A stretch of 32,243 nucleotides of DNA from Chloroflexota bacterium (GCA_027316975.1 DAHVFL010000002.1:1-32243), one strand, 5' to 3'; shown: positions 7,884 to 16,333, counted from the stretch's first letter. A program made the numbers and translations. The notes: generated by a model not told the origin, from the sequence alone.

Positions 7884-8804
7884 ATGAACCGCGATGGATA
7901 TGGTGATAATCCCTATCGAGGAAACACGGGCAAATTGCGTATGGCTGTGACAAACGAACTCCTGCGTGTTATACGAGATATGCGGCACGTTGATGAACTA
8001 TTTCAATGGTTATCCGAGGCTCTGGTGCAACACTTCAGTACGCAGGTTGCGCAAATTTGGGTGGCCCAGGTTGACTATCAAGGTCAATATTTTATGAAAC
8101 TACACGTTTTATCCTCTCGGGACAACTCAATTCCTTATCGTGTCGCTCTCAGTAAGCCGTTTGCTGATCTGGCAGGAGAAATACGAAGCTGGCAAACCGA
8201 GCTTCCTCTCAGTCTCATCGGGAATGTATTTTCTTCTTTCCAGGCAAGTCTCCTGCAGCGCTATGGATTATATTACTGCTGCGCTGAGTACCTGAGCAGT
8301 AAAGGCCAACCTCCTCCCAGTGGTCAGGCCACATTCATGCCCCTGGAAGCTGTAGCGTTGCTCTTTTACAACCAGCTTCCTCATACGGATATCCCCAAAA
8401 GTATCAGCTATGTTTTGAGACTGGCTCTACAGCTTGCTGAGACGAACGGCATGTTATTGCTTCCCTCGAATGCTCAAAGTAATGTGTCAGGTTACAGGCA
8501 CCAGGTTGCGCAAAAAAGTGCATCGCCTCTAGCTGACCTGGTTCCCCGGCGCGCGGAAGACACAGACCTGATGACAACCAGTAACCCCTTAGCCAGTCAC
8601 AGTGTTATTGCGGATAAATTAGCCCGCCGTCTTTATAGAGAGATAGATGGCGGTAAAAATGTTCAAGAACTGTGTGATATAACCCACCTGGACATGAAAG
8701 AGGTCCGCGCAGCTCTGCGAGCTTTATTAAACGAGCGACGTATTGAGCTGATCGATTCAACCGGGCTGCTAGAAGATCCTTCATCGCTACTTAATGAACT
8801 GTAG
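7884..8804 (+). CDS. Putative regulator: GAF-like domain plus winged-helix-like C-terminus
   Basis: A 306-residue soluble protein I cannot assign to a named family. Residues 20-190 have the length and helix/strand pattern of a GAF-type sensor (long opening helix ELLRVIRDMRHVDELFQWLSE, then strands such as AQIWVAQVDY). A polar linker covers about 195-245. Residues 248-300 look like a small winged-helix domain (IADKLARRLYREIDGG, then NVQELCDITHLDMKEVRAAL, then LLNERRIELIDSTG). AGGAG lies 11 bases before the ATG, and a palindrome lies upstream at 7811-7826. It leads a three-gene unit with a membrane protein and an MFS transporter. The region is visibly more AT-rich than the flanking genes, which may point to transfer. 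Function as a transcription regulator is inference. Confidence 0.6.
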   Translation: MNRDGYGDNPYRGNTGKLRMAVTNELLRVIRDMRHVDELFQWLSEALVQHFSTQVAQIWVAQVDYQGQYFMKLHVLSSRDNSIPYRVALSKPFADLAGEIRSWQTELPLSLIGNVFSSFQASLLQRYGLYYCCAEYLSSKGQPPPSGQATFMPLEAVALLFYNQLPHTDIPKSISYVLRLALQLAETNGMLLLPSNAQSNVSGYRHQVAQKSASPLADLVPRRAEDTDLMTTSNPLASHSVIADKLARRLYREIDGGKNVQELCDITHLDMKEVRAALRALLNERRIELIDSTGLLEDPSSLLNEL

Positions 8805-8845
8805 TGTAATGGTAGTAACCAGACGAAAGTAGGAGTCTTATATCG

Positions 8846-9475
8846 ATGAATGCCAATACATATGCTAACATCCGTGCCATAGTGATAGTAATCATAACCT
8901 TGTTTATCATGCTGCGCGCTTTCCGGGTCTATTCCGAGACGCGCAGTACTCGTTTGCTAATTCTTGGGTTGACAATGATCATGATTGCGTTAACCACGAC
9001 AGCAGATACAATTGGCGAAAATATCACTTTTCGCCTTAACTCCTACTGGTTCAATTATTTTGGTCAGACCACGAACTTTACCATTTTTTTCTTGAGTCTC
9101 TTAAGCAGTTCGGAAAAATACCTGCGTCGCCTGGTACGCTGGCAAATCGTTCTCTCTGCATTACTTCTACTTCTATTATTGTTCGGACCTTCCATGCCAC
9201 ACTCATTTCCGAGCCTGGGCGTAATACGAGCAATTTTGAGCAGTGGCCGGTCTATTCCCTGCTTTTTTATCGCCTTCTACTATATTGCTGCCTTCTTTAC
9301 TAAGGAGACGCGCTTCAGCTTACTAATGGGCGCTGGTTTTTTGATAGTCGCTTTTGCTTATTATATGATTTTCCCGCGCTATATCCTTCCGCCTCAGGAA
9401 ACTATTCAGACAACGGGAGACCTTCTACGTATTTTTGGTTTTAGTACCTTGCTCGCTGCCCTGTTGTGGGGATGA
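8846..9475 (+). CDS. Polytopic membrane protein of unknown function
   Basis: A 209-residue protein with about six hydrophobic segments (near residues 8-25, 35-52, 72-90, 98-116, 130-152 and 160-178, with a further one at the end). There is no soluble domain and no motif I recognise. The layout resembles stand-alone membrane sensor modules (MASE/7TM type) without their output domain. The start at 8846 follows AGTAGGAGT. It lies 41 bases after the putative regulator and 8 bases before the MFS gene, so the three are probably one operon. Codon use is AT-rich like the preceding gene. A role as membrane sensor or transporter partner for its neighbours is inferred from context only. Confidence 0.65.
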   Translation: MNANTYANIRAIVIVIITLFIMLRAFRVYSETRSTRLLILGLTMIMIALTTTADTIGENITFRLNSYWFNYFGQTTNFTIFFLSLLSSSEKYLRRLVRWQIVLSALLLLLLLFGPSMPHSFPSLGVIRAILSSGRSIPCFFIAFYYIAAFFTKETRFSLLMGAGFLIVAFAYYMIFPRYILPPQETIQTTGDLLRIFGFSTLLAALLWG

Positions 9476-9483
9476 GGTGTTAG

Positions 9484-11043
9484 ATGCGCGATGCTCATTT
9501 TGATTTGAAACGTGGGGTGCAGCCAATGCAAGAATTCGAAGATGATGATACGGCCCGTTTACCTGTAGCAGGTAGAATCTCCGGTCCAGGCGGGAATGCT
9601 ATCGTTAACAGGCAGCGCCCGATCTTTCTAGAGGACGATGTTGACAGGGAAGCATATTTTTTTGACTTCGACACTATTCCCAGAAGCAAGGTTGTATTAC
9701 CGGTACTGGATGATGAGCTAGAGGATACGCTCCGATTACACGTGATAGCTCTTCCAACTCTTGCTCCTGCTCACAGCAGGACAGGGGCCTGGATTACCAC
9801 TAATGGCCGATTCATCATCCTGGCCCGCATTCTTCGGATGTTCGGCTTTGGTTTTAGTAGCGTGCTCCTTGGTGTGATCCTGGCTGAGGCCGGGTTGTCA
9901 TTTGCGCAGGTGAGCCTTCTACTTAGTGTTGCGCTTACTGGCAGCGTCATCGAAATAATCTTTGCCACACTCTTTGCTGATCGCCTGGGAAGGCGGCGTA
10001 CCCTTGTGGGCTTTGCCGTGTTGATGGCTTTAGGCGGCCTGGCGTTCGCATTCTCGCATAATCTTATTGTGCTGTTGATAGCCGCGTTCTTTGGTACCAT
10101 TAATCCCTCGAGTACATCAGAAAATACGCCGTTTATTGCTATTGAGCAGGCCATACTACCGCAAACCTGTGTGCCAGAACGCCTTACGGATGCGTTTTCT
10201 CGCTATAACCTGTGGGCGCAACTGGCAGGCGCCGCCGGTGGCCTGGTCGTCGCCCTGCCGGATATATTGCACCGCTTCCTGGGAATGTCGACCAGCCAGG
10301 GTGTAGATACGATGTTTGTTCTGTATGCATTGCTGGGGGTTCTCACTGCAGTTCTTTTTATCTGTCTGACTGAAAAGGTAGAAGCCGCGACTATTCAAAG
10401 CAATCCTTCTCGGACCAGAACCCATAAACCATTACAAAAAAAATCACGATCGAATGTTTTTCGCCTGTCAAGCCTATTTGTTTTAGATGCTTTCGCAGGC
10501 GGACTTGTAGTTCAGACTATCGTGGCATACTGGTTTCGGCAGCGCTTCGGTGTCTCGCTCAGTGCGTTGGGTCTACTCTTTTTTGGAGCAAATCTCGCGT
10601 CTGCTCTTTCGCTTCCCATCGCGGCCCGGCTTTCCAGGCGTTTTGGATTGCTCAAGACCATGGTTTTTACCCATCTGCCATCGCAATTGCTGCTTCTGCT
10701 GGTCCCATTTATGCCAACCTTCTGGCTGGCGGCGCTCTTTTTACTCTGCCGTCAATCGCTTTCAAAAATGGATGTGCCAACACGACAGGTTTACATTATA
10801 GAGTTAGTAAGCCCTGAAGAACGAACCGCCGCCGCTGGCATTACCACAATGGCTCGCAGTATCGCCACCTCGATAAGTCCACTTGCAGCCAGCGCGCTGC
10901 TGGCAAATTCTCTGTTTATGCCTGGTTTGCCATTTCTGGTAGCCGGCAGCCTCTCTACTTTCTACGACCTCCTCTTATATATGTTGTTTAGAAAAGTACC
11001 CATCGCGGGTGATGATGGAAAAACCATGAAAGTCGCAGAATGA
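9484..11043 (+). CDS. MFS transporter with long acidic N-terminal extension
   Basis: A 519-residue protein. Residues from about 108 to 510 are a 12-segment major facilitator carrier. The A-motif-like loop between segments 2 and 3 reads FADRLGRRRTLVGF, and a second copy in the other half reads IAARLSRRFGLLKTM. MFS proteins move small molecules using ion gradients. The first 105 residues are unusual: soluble and rich in Asp and Glu (EFEDDDTARL, FLEDDVDREAYFFDFD, VLDDELEDTL). That makes the protein over 100 residues longer than a plain 12-segment MFS. The start at 9484 follows GAGGTG closely; an ATG at 9526 is an alternative. It ends at a bidirectional terminator. Substrate is unknown; export of a product of the opposing peptide/ABC unit is a guess. 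Confidence 0.82.
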   Translation: MRDAHFDLKRGVQPMQEFEDDDTARLPVAGRISGPGGNAIVNRQRPIFLEDDVDREAYFFDFDTIPRSKVVLPVLDDELEDTLRLHVIALPTLAPAHSRTGAWITTNGRFIILARILRMFGFGFSSVLLGVILAEAGLSFAQVSLLLSVALTGSVIEIIFATLFADRLGRRRTLVGFAVLMALGGLAFAFSHNLIVLLIAAFFGTINPSSTSENTPFIAIEQAILPQTCVPERLTDAFSRYNLWAQLAGAAGGLVVALPDILHRFLGMSTSQGVDTMFVLYALLGVLTAVLFICLTEKVEAATIQSNPSRTRTHKPLQKKSRSNVFRLSSLFVLDAFAGGLVVQTIVAYWFRQRFGVSLSALGLLFFGANLASALSLPIAARLSRRFGLLKTMVFTHLPSQLLLLLVPFMPTFWLAALFLLCRQSLSKMDVPTRQVYIIELVSPEERTAAAGITTMARSIATSISPLAASALLANSLFMPGLPFLVAGSLSTFYDLLLYMLFRKVPIAGDDGKTMKVAE

Positions 11044-11061
11044 TGCTTCTGCTGTTCAAAC

Positions 11062-11106
11062 AAAAGCGGGGTCTGGAGAGAATAACTGTCTCCAAACCCC
11101 GCTTTT
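11062..11106. terminator. Bidirectional intrinsic terminator
   Basis: Arms at about 11062-11079 and 11089-11106 form a long GC-rich hairpin (AAAAGCGGGGTCTGGAGA against its near-perfect inverse, one mismatch) with a T run on either side depending on the strand read. It lies 18 bases after the MFS stop (+) and 17 bases after the stop of the small acidic peptide gene (-), so it serves both units. Confidence 0.85.
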
Positions 11107-11123
11107 ATATCAGCAAGAGCAAC

Positions 11124-11234
11124 TTAGAAGGTGCCTTCGAAGTTGCCGTCCTGCTGGGTATTCGGCCCACCGGGTCCATCGGTATCTGGACCCTCGACCT
11201 CGATGCTCTCGCTTTCGAGACCTACTGCTTCCAT
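11124..11234 (-). CDS. 36-residue highly acidic peptide, candidate secreted or RiPP-type precursor
   Basis: A short frame missed by ordinary length cut-offs. It runs from an ATG at 11234 to a TAA at 11124-11126. AGGAGG at 11243-11248 sits 8 bases before the ATG, an ideal ribosome binding site, and a strong terminator follows 17 bases after the stop; both argue it is a real gene. The peptide has nine acidic residues, no Lys, Arg, His or Cys, seven Gly and three Pro. Its first half is Glu-rich (GLESESIEVEG). Its second half is Gly/Pro/Asn/Asp-rich (GPDTDGPGGPN) and ends in NFEGTF. It lies 91 bases downstream of an ABC exporter gene on the same strand. This fits a peptide made for export, perhaps a leader plus core, but no modifying enzyme or named precursor family is recognised. 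Confidence 0.6.
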   Translation of the reverse strand: MEAVGLESESIEVEGPDTDGPGGPNTQQDGNFEGTF

Positions 11235-11325
11235 GAGTGTATCCTCCTTTCGTTCAGGATATCCGCGTAACTGTTTCGTCTACGCACTTAGAGCATACGA
11301 TACATGCATGAGATGAATATGAAAT

Positions 11326-13152
11326 TTACGATGAGATTGGAAATGGTGACGGTTGGCGCGGTAACATCGTAGTGCTTTGGTGCGCCACATCCACTGACAG
11401 TTGAGCCTGCACCAGCGCTGCGTAGGCTCCGCCATGCGCGAGCAGCGACATATGATTGCCTACCTCGACTACGTGCCCGTTGTCAACCACCGCGATGATG
11501 TCAGCCGAGCGCACGGTTGAAAGACGATGCGCGATCAACAGGATAGTATGACGTTTCCGTAGCAATTCAAGCGTCGTCCTCAAGCGTTCCTCCGCCAGCG
11601 CATCGAGCGCCGATGTTGCCTCATCCAGAACAAGCAGCGGCGCTTCACGCACAAGGGCGCGCGCGATGGCGACTCGCTGGCGTTGCCCGCCGGAGAGCCG
11701 GGTTCCACGTGCGCCGATCTTCGTATCTAATCCATCTGGCAATTTCATCTCGCTTATGCCTGCCTGCCGGGCAGCTCGCGCAATGATCTCTTCTTTCGCA
11801 TCGAGGCGACCGTATATGATATTGTCTCGCACGCTGCCCATCAAGAGCGCGACATCCTGTGGCACCACGGCCAGCAATTTGCGTAACGCACCGCTATCAA
11901 ATTCGCGCAGGTCATGCCCAAAGAACAGGAGACGCCCTTCGTCCGGATCATAGAACCGTTGGAGCAGGGCGACCGCCGTTGATTTGCCTGCGCCACTGGC
12001 TCCAACCAGCGCCACAATGGCCCTTGAAGGCACCGTTAACGAAAAATCATGCAAAACGGGTTGTCCAGACTTGTAGGCAAAGAAAACATGGTCAAAAATG
12101 AGCGCGGGAACAGGGCCTGCTTGCGGTGGAAGCACACGCCAGGGTAGCGTCGCGGCGCGTGGCTCGTCCGCGCTCTCCGGCAAGTCGAGTGTTTCAGCGA
12201 TCCGCTCTGCCGCCGCGAAGCCTCCCTGCATGGTATTGCCCAGCCGGCTCAGACCGAGCAGTGGCGTGTAGAGTTGCCCCAGGTAGGCCAGGAAGATCAC
12301 CAGTCCTCCAATGGTCAGCGTACCCGCGGCCAGCGCCTGCGCGCCGAAGTAGACGACCAGTACCGTTCCAACGGTGGCTACCACGTCGCTGACCGGAACG
12401 AAGAGGCCGCGCAGCCACGCCACGCGCAGCCGCGCCTTCCAGTGTAGCATCCCGCGTTCGCGTAGCCGCGTCTCTTCGTGTTCCATGCGCATGAAGGTCT
12501 TTACCAATCCAATAGCAGAGAAACTTTCCTCTGCGGTAGAAGTCAACTCTGCCAGGCGCGCGCGTACCTCACGCGAGGCAGTACGACTTTTGCGCGCGTA
12601 CATGACCAGCGCGGCGAAGAGGAAAGGCAGGATCAGCAGGGAAACCAGCGCCAGGCCAGGGTCCAGGTAGAAAAGCATACCCGCGAAGACCAGCACCGTC
12701 AGCGCCTGCGTCAGACCATCCGTGAGACCGGAGACCAGCAGGTCTTCAACGGCCCCAACATCGCTCATCAGGCGGCTGATGCTTTCGCCGACGCGGTGTT
12801 CGCCATGATAGCGCAGAGAGAGGCGCAAGAAGCGATCATACAGGTGATGGCGCAAATCAATCACCATGCGCCCTCCCACGAACGCGCCGTAGTACTGATC
12901 CACGTAGTTTGCCGCGCCTTTGACCAGCGCAATCAGCAGGTACGCTCCACAAATCAGCAGGGCGAGCTGGCTGGTGGGCGACTGCGCGAGATTATCGATA
13001 ATCAGCTTGAGCAGGTATATCTTGGCCGCGTTGAGGAGCGGGCGGATCAACGTCGCCAGGAAAGTGACGAGCAAGCGTCCGCGATAAGGTTTGAGTAACG
13101 AGAGGAAACGCCACCACAGGCGCATGTCAGAAAAGTCTTTTTTACCACGCAT
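11326..13152 (-). CDS. ABC exporter, fused membrane and ATPase domains
   Basis: A 608-residue half-transporter of the ABCB/MsbA type, acting as a dimer in the membrane. Residues 20-310 form the six-segment exporter domain. The ATPase domain shows Walker A GASGAGKST (384-392), Q-loop near VVPQDV, signature LSGGQRQRVAIARAL (486-500), Walker B LLVLDE ending in catalytic Glu511, and switch His542. All key residues are intact. There is no N-terminal C39 peptidase domain, so any peptide it exports is not cleaved by it. The small acidic peptide gene follows it on the same strand. The ribosome binding site is weak. Lipid, drug or peptide export are all possible; the neighbour makes a peptide worth testing. 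Confidence 0.92.
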   Translation of the reverse strand: MRGKKDFSDMRLWWRFLSLLKPYRGRLLVTFLATLIRPLLNAAKIYLLKLIIDNLAQSPTSQLALLICGAYLLIALVKGAANYVDQYYGAFVGGRMVIDLRHHLYDRFLRLSLRYHGEHRVGESISRLMSDVGAVEDLLVSGLTDGLTQALTVLVFAGMLFYLDPGLALVSLLILPFLFAALVMYARKSRTASREVRARLAELTSTAEESFSAIGLVKTFMRMEHEETRLRERGMLHWKARLRVAWLRGLFVPVSDVVATVGTVLVVYFGAQALAAGTLTIGGLVIFLAYLGQLYTPLLGLSRLGNTMQGGFAAAERIAETLDLPESADEPRAATLPWRVLPPQAGPVPALIFDHVFFAYKSGQPVLHDFSLTVPSRAIVALVGASGAGKSTAVALLQRFYDPDEGRLLFFGHDLREFDSGALRKLLAVVPQDVALLMGSVRDNIIYGRLDAKEEIIARAARQAGISEMKLPDGLDTKIGARGTRLSGGQRQRVAIARALVREAPLLVLDEATSALDALAEERLRTTLELLRKRHTILLIAHRLSTVRSADIIAVVDNGHVVEVGNHMSLLAHGGAYAALVQAQLSVDVAHQSTTMLPRQPSPFPISS

Positions 13153-13210
13153 ATGCTAACCATTCCAAATTATAACCCGAAAGTCGTGCTAGCCTTTGCT
13201 ATCAGTCTGG

Positions 13211-13297
13211 CTATACGCATAGCATAATGCAGCAATATGAGGCCAACATGAAAAGAAGTAGAAAGCAGAGTATCCCGGAGGATTTTTTCATCGTCAT
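13211..13297 (-). CDS. Possible 28-residue hydrophobic peptide upstream of the ABC exporter
   Basis: A frame from ATG at 13297 codes for a short peptide with two Lys near the start, then a Leu/Phe/Cys-rich stretch (GILCFLLLFMLASYCC) and a quick stop. GGTGA lies about 10 bases before the ATG. It is on the same strand as the exporter, ending 58 bases before it. It could be a small membrane protein or a leader peptide, or chance. The longer frame from 13453 has no better start. Confidence 0.25.
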   Translation of the reverse strand: MTMKKSSGILCFLLLFMLASYCCIMLCV

Positions 13298-13447
13298 CTC
13301 ATTGATGTCACCTATAGTTACTGACAGGGTATTCCTCTTCCCCCGGCACTCTCGTGATGGTAGCGAATCAGGGCGAGCGTGAGTGCCTGGAATACTCTTT
13401 CTCATTACGGGAAACATAGAGCAAAGAACAGCAGGAGAAATAGAACA

Positions 13448-14131
13448 ATGCAAAACTACTCGTGGTACCGGCGCGCTGGAGTGGCCGGATTCATTGGCAT
13501 CATCGCCATCTGGCTGGTCGGCTGCGGCGCGGTAGTAACCTCACCCCCACCTTTGCAGGCAACAATATCGACCTCGGTCGTGAAGCCTTATCCAACGCCA
13601 GCCAGCGCGCAGTCGCTCTATAGCAATGCGCTTACCGCGCCGGCGGCAGGGTGGGCAAAAGGCCTTGAATGCGCCTTTACAGTCAATGGTCTGGTGGTGC
13701 GGCCCAATAACGGCCAGGCCTACATCTGTCTCGCGCCTACAGCTCCGCTCACGGATGTTTCAGTAAGCGTGACGGTACAGCAGATGAACAGTCCTTCCAC
13801 CCACGCCTTTGGGATTGCTTTTCGCCATGCTGCGCCAAAGAACTACTACTTTTTCGGCATTGATGGCAAAGGCAGCTTTACCTTTACGACTGTCATCAAC
13901 GATGTCAGTCATACGATTATTCCCTTTACCCCCAATGCCGCCATCCATAGTGGGGCCAATGCCATCAATCGCTTGCAGGTGATCGCCAGGGGTAAGGTCA
14001 TCACCCTGCTGGTAAATGGCACGCCCGTCGGACAGGCGACGCTTTCAACCTTCGCGCGTGGCTCTGTCGGTCTGCGCGGTATTAATAACGGCGAGGTTAT
14101 CTTTCAGCAATTGTCGATTGCGCAGGTGTGA
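13448..14131 (+). CDS. Lipoprotein with likely LamG/DUF1080-type jelly-roll domain
   Basis: A 227-residue exported lipoprotein. The signal has YRR, a hydrophobic stretch and lipobox LVGC with Cys26. A Pro/Ser/Thr-rich linker follows. Residues 55-227 have the strand pattern of a concanavalin-like fold (YSNALTAPAAGWA, FGIAFRHAAPKNYYFFGID, INRLQVIARGKVITLLVNG, GSVGLRGINNGEVIF), as in LamG or 3-keto-disaccharide hydrolase-type domains that often bind sugars. No catalytic residues are clear. The ATG at 13448 is preceded by AGGAGA at a 9-base distance; the frame extends upstream without a ribosome binding site. Its last 35 bases overlap, convergently, the end of the histidine kinase gene on the other strand. 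Confidence 0.8.
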   Translation: MQNYSWYRRAGVAGFIGIIAIWLVGCGAVVTSPPPLQATISTSVVKPYPTPASAQSLYSNALTAPAAGWAKGLECAFTVNGLVVRPNNGQAYICLAPTAPLTDVSVSVTVQQMNSPSTHAFGIAFRHAAPKNYYFFGIDGKGSFTFTTVINDVSHTIIPFTPNAAIHSGANAINRLQVIARGKVITLLVNGTPVGQATLSTFARGSVGLRGINNGEVIFQQLSIAQV

Positions 14132-15659
14132 GATGCCCTGAGTGTGTGGATATTGATGGGACAAGGGGCAGCGTTACCATGAAGGTGGAACCCTGCCCCA
14201 TCTGGCTCTCCACCGTGATCGATCCGCCATGCGCCTGTATCACCCAGTGAGCAATCGACAATCCCAATCCACTGCCACCGGCTGCGCGCGACCGCGCGGG
14301 ATCAGCGCGATAGAAGCGTTCAAAGATATACGGAACATCCTGCCCGGCAATCCCAATGCCCGTATCTCGCACGGTCAAACAGGCCACAGCGCCTCGCGCC
14401 GCGACGCCCAGCTCGACTGTCCCACCTGCATTGGTATAGGTGAGGGCGTTATCCACCAGGCCCATGAACACCTGAATAAGTCTCGCTGTATCACCCGACA
14501 CGGTAGCTGGTTCAAGCGCGCGAACCTGAAGTTCGATGCCGCGCTCAATCGCCAGGGGCTCCATCGTGGCTGCCACATCAAAGGCCAGCAGATCAAGGCG
14601 CACCGGTTCGCGGTCGAGCGGCATCTGTTCCTCGTCAGCTCGCGCCAGCACCAGCAGATCGTTAATCAGCACGCCCAATCGTTCAGCCTCAGCATTGATT
14701 TCATGGAGCACTTCGCTATAGTCATCGAGATTGACAGGCTCTTCCAATGCTATATCAGTGATACTGCGAATGACGGTGACAGGTGTGCGCAGTTCGTGAG
14801 AGGCATCCGCGACAAAGCGGCGCTGCTGCGTAAACGCCTGGTCCAGTCGCCCGATCATCTCATTGAGAGTCAAAGCGAGGTCGTACACTTCGTCCCGAGA
14901 GCGGGGAACAGGAACACGCCGGTGTAAATCCCCCGCTTTGATCTCGCGGGCTGTGCGGGTGAGATGCAGTATCGGCCTGAATGCTCGCTTTGCCAGCCAG
15001 TAGCTGCCTAACGCGCCAAGCAGCAGGACAAAAGGAGTAATCACGAGTAAGGCCAGGTTGATACTTTGTAACGTGGCGTCTAATTGTGACAGCGACTCTC
15101 CGACCTGCAGCACTCCATAGATTGCGCCATTGTCAGTCAGCGCGACACTAATCATACGCACAGCTTGCCCGTTTTGTGCATTCACTGTTCCTTGCCAGGA
15201 CGTGCCCTGCAGCGGCTCGCTTAAGCTCGCGGATGGTAGCTTCAGGGCGTGAAACGCGGGAGAAATATACGTCGTCTTTCCTTGCGCATCGAGAATGCGC
15301 ACTAATGTACCGATATTCACATCTGACTGTGTACCCTGTGTAACGTTAGAACCACCGGTCGCATCTGTTCCAGTGGAGTTCGTGTTCTGGTTCCCAGGGG
15401 TCGCAGTGGTGTCAAGGCCCGGTAATTCCCCGGTGACATCCTGAATAACGATTTTACCGCTTTCGCTGGAAACGCCTCCAGCAATTTGCTCTGCGCGCAG
15501 CTGTAACGCGGAGTCTACGCCGGAGGCCAGGAATGCATGGAGCGTGGTGTAGAAAATGAGGCCAAATAGGAGAATGAGAAGCGCGAAGATAGCGGTGTAC
15601 CAGAGTGTCAATTGGATGCGAATGCCAGGTGAGCGCGTCAGGCGCAGGTGTTCCATCAT
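14097..15659 (-). CDS. Sensor histidine kinase, OmpR-system type
   Basis: A 520-residue membrane kinase. Segment 1 is at residues 17-38 and segment 2 at 200-222. They enclose an outside sensor domain of about 160 residues, part of it Asn/Thr/Gly-rich and low complexity (82-113). A HAMP linker (222-275) precedes the dimerisation domain with FVADASHELRTPVTVI (phospho-acceptor His288). The ATP-binding domain shows the N box (VDNALTYTNAGG), DTGIGI and GGSGLGLSIAHWVIQAHGG. It autophosphorylates and passes phosphate to the response regulator whose gene overlaps its start by four bases (ATGA). The signal is unknown. Its 3' end overlaps the neighbouring lipoprotein gene. Confidence 0.94.
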   Translation of the reverse strand: MMEHLRLTRSPGIRIQLTLWYTAIFALLILLFGLIFYTTLHAFLASGVDSALQLRAEQIAGGVSSESGKIVIQDVTGELPGLDTTATPGNQNTNSTGTDATGGSNVTQGTQSDVNIGTLVRILDAQGKTTYISPAFHALKLPSASLSEPLQGTSWQGTVNAQNGQAVRMISVALTDNGAIYGVLQVGESLSQLDATLQSINLALLVITPFVLLLGALGSYWLAKRAFRPILHLTRTAREIKAGDLHRRVPVPRSRDEVYDLALTLNEMIGRLDQAFTQQRRFVADASHELRTPVTVIRSITDIALEEPVNLDDYSEVLHEINAEAERLGVLINDLLVLARADEEQMPLDREPVRLDLLAFDVAATMEPLAIERGIELQVRALEPATVSGDTARLIQVFMGLVDNALTYTNAGGTVELGVAARGAVACLTVRDTGIGIAGQDVPYIFERFYRADPARSRAAGGSGLGLSIAHWVIQAHGGSITVESQMGQGSTFMVTLPLVPSISTHSGHLTPAQSTIAER

Positions 15660-16333
15660 GATACTGGCTCCTTGAGTTGATATCCCGACCCACGAATCGT
15701 GTGAATCACATCCGGCTCATCAAATTCACAGAGCTTGCGCCGCAGGTATCGAATGTACACATCAATGACGTTAGATAGATGCTCGGCATCACAGTCCCAA
15801 ACATGCTCTGCGATCATCGTCCGACTGAGTACCTGGTGTGGGTGTCGCATCAGATATTCTAATAGCCCATACTCTTTACTGTTCAAAGGAATGACGCGCT
15901 CGCCTCGCCGCGCTTCATGCGTCCCAGTATCCAGAGTGATATCCGCGAATTGTAATTCGACCGTCCTGGTCGCGCTCTCACGCCGCAGCAAGGCGCGTAC
16001 TCGCGCCGCCAGTTCGCGAAAGGCGAAAGGTTTCGTTAAGTAGTCATCCGCGCCGGTATCCAACCCGGTTACGCGGTGATCTACTTCGCCCAACGCGGTC
16101 AGCAAGAGAATGGGCATTGTCCGTTTGTTACTGCGCAACTGGCGGCAGACCTCGAAGCCATTCAGACTGGGCAGGAGCACATCCAGCACAATGAGATCAT
16201 ATGGTGTAGTGGTGCCCATCATTACAGCGTCTTCTCCATCACTCACCACGTCAACGGCGTAATGATGCTTTTCTAACCCTTTTTTCAAACTGGGGCCTAA
16301 ACGTGGGTCGTCCTCCACCACGAGAATACGCAT
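15656..16333 (-). CDS. OmpR/PhoB-family response regulator
   Basis: A 225-residue DNA-binding response regulator. The receiver domain has the acidic pocket (VVEDD), phospho-acceptor Asp51 in IVLDVLLPSLNG, and the Thr/Lys switch (LLLTAL, then DDYLTKPFAFREL). The C-terminal winged helix shows the family pattern LNSKEYGLLEYLMRHPHQVLSR and IDVYIRYLRRKL...TIRGSGYQL. The ATG at 16333 is chosen because GAAAGG lies 9 bases before it; a TTG start three codons earlier is possible. It overlaps the kinase gene by ATGA and is probably co-transcribed with the PP2C phosphatase gene 76 bases upstream. Confidence 0.95.
   Translation of the reverse strand: MRILVVEDDPRLGPSLKKGLEKHHYAVDVVSDGEDAVMMGTTTPYDLIVLDVLLPSLNGFEVCRQLRSNKRTMPILLLTALGEVDHRVTGLDTGADDYLTKPFAFRELAARVRALLRRESATRTVELQFADITLDTGTHEARRGERVIPLNSKEYGLLEYLMRHPHQVLSRTMIAEHVWDCDAEHLSNVIDVYIRYLRRKLCEFDEPDVIHTIRGSGYQLKEPVS

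Noticed and set aside
11124..11234. Lasso peptide or lanthipeptide precursor
   Set aside because: No Cys in the peptide, and no cyclase, protease, LanB/LanM or radical enzyme in the window; a named class cannot be claimed.
11040..11270. 76-residue + strand frame after the MFS gene
   Set aside because: It runs through the terminator hairpin and is antisense to the acidic peptide gene, which has the far better ribosome binding site.
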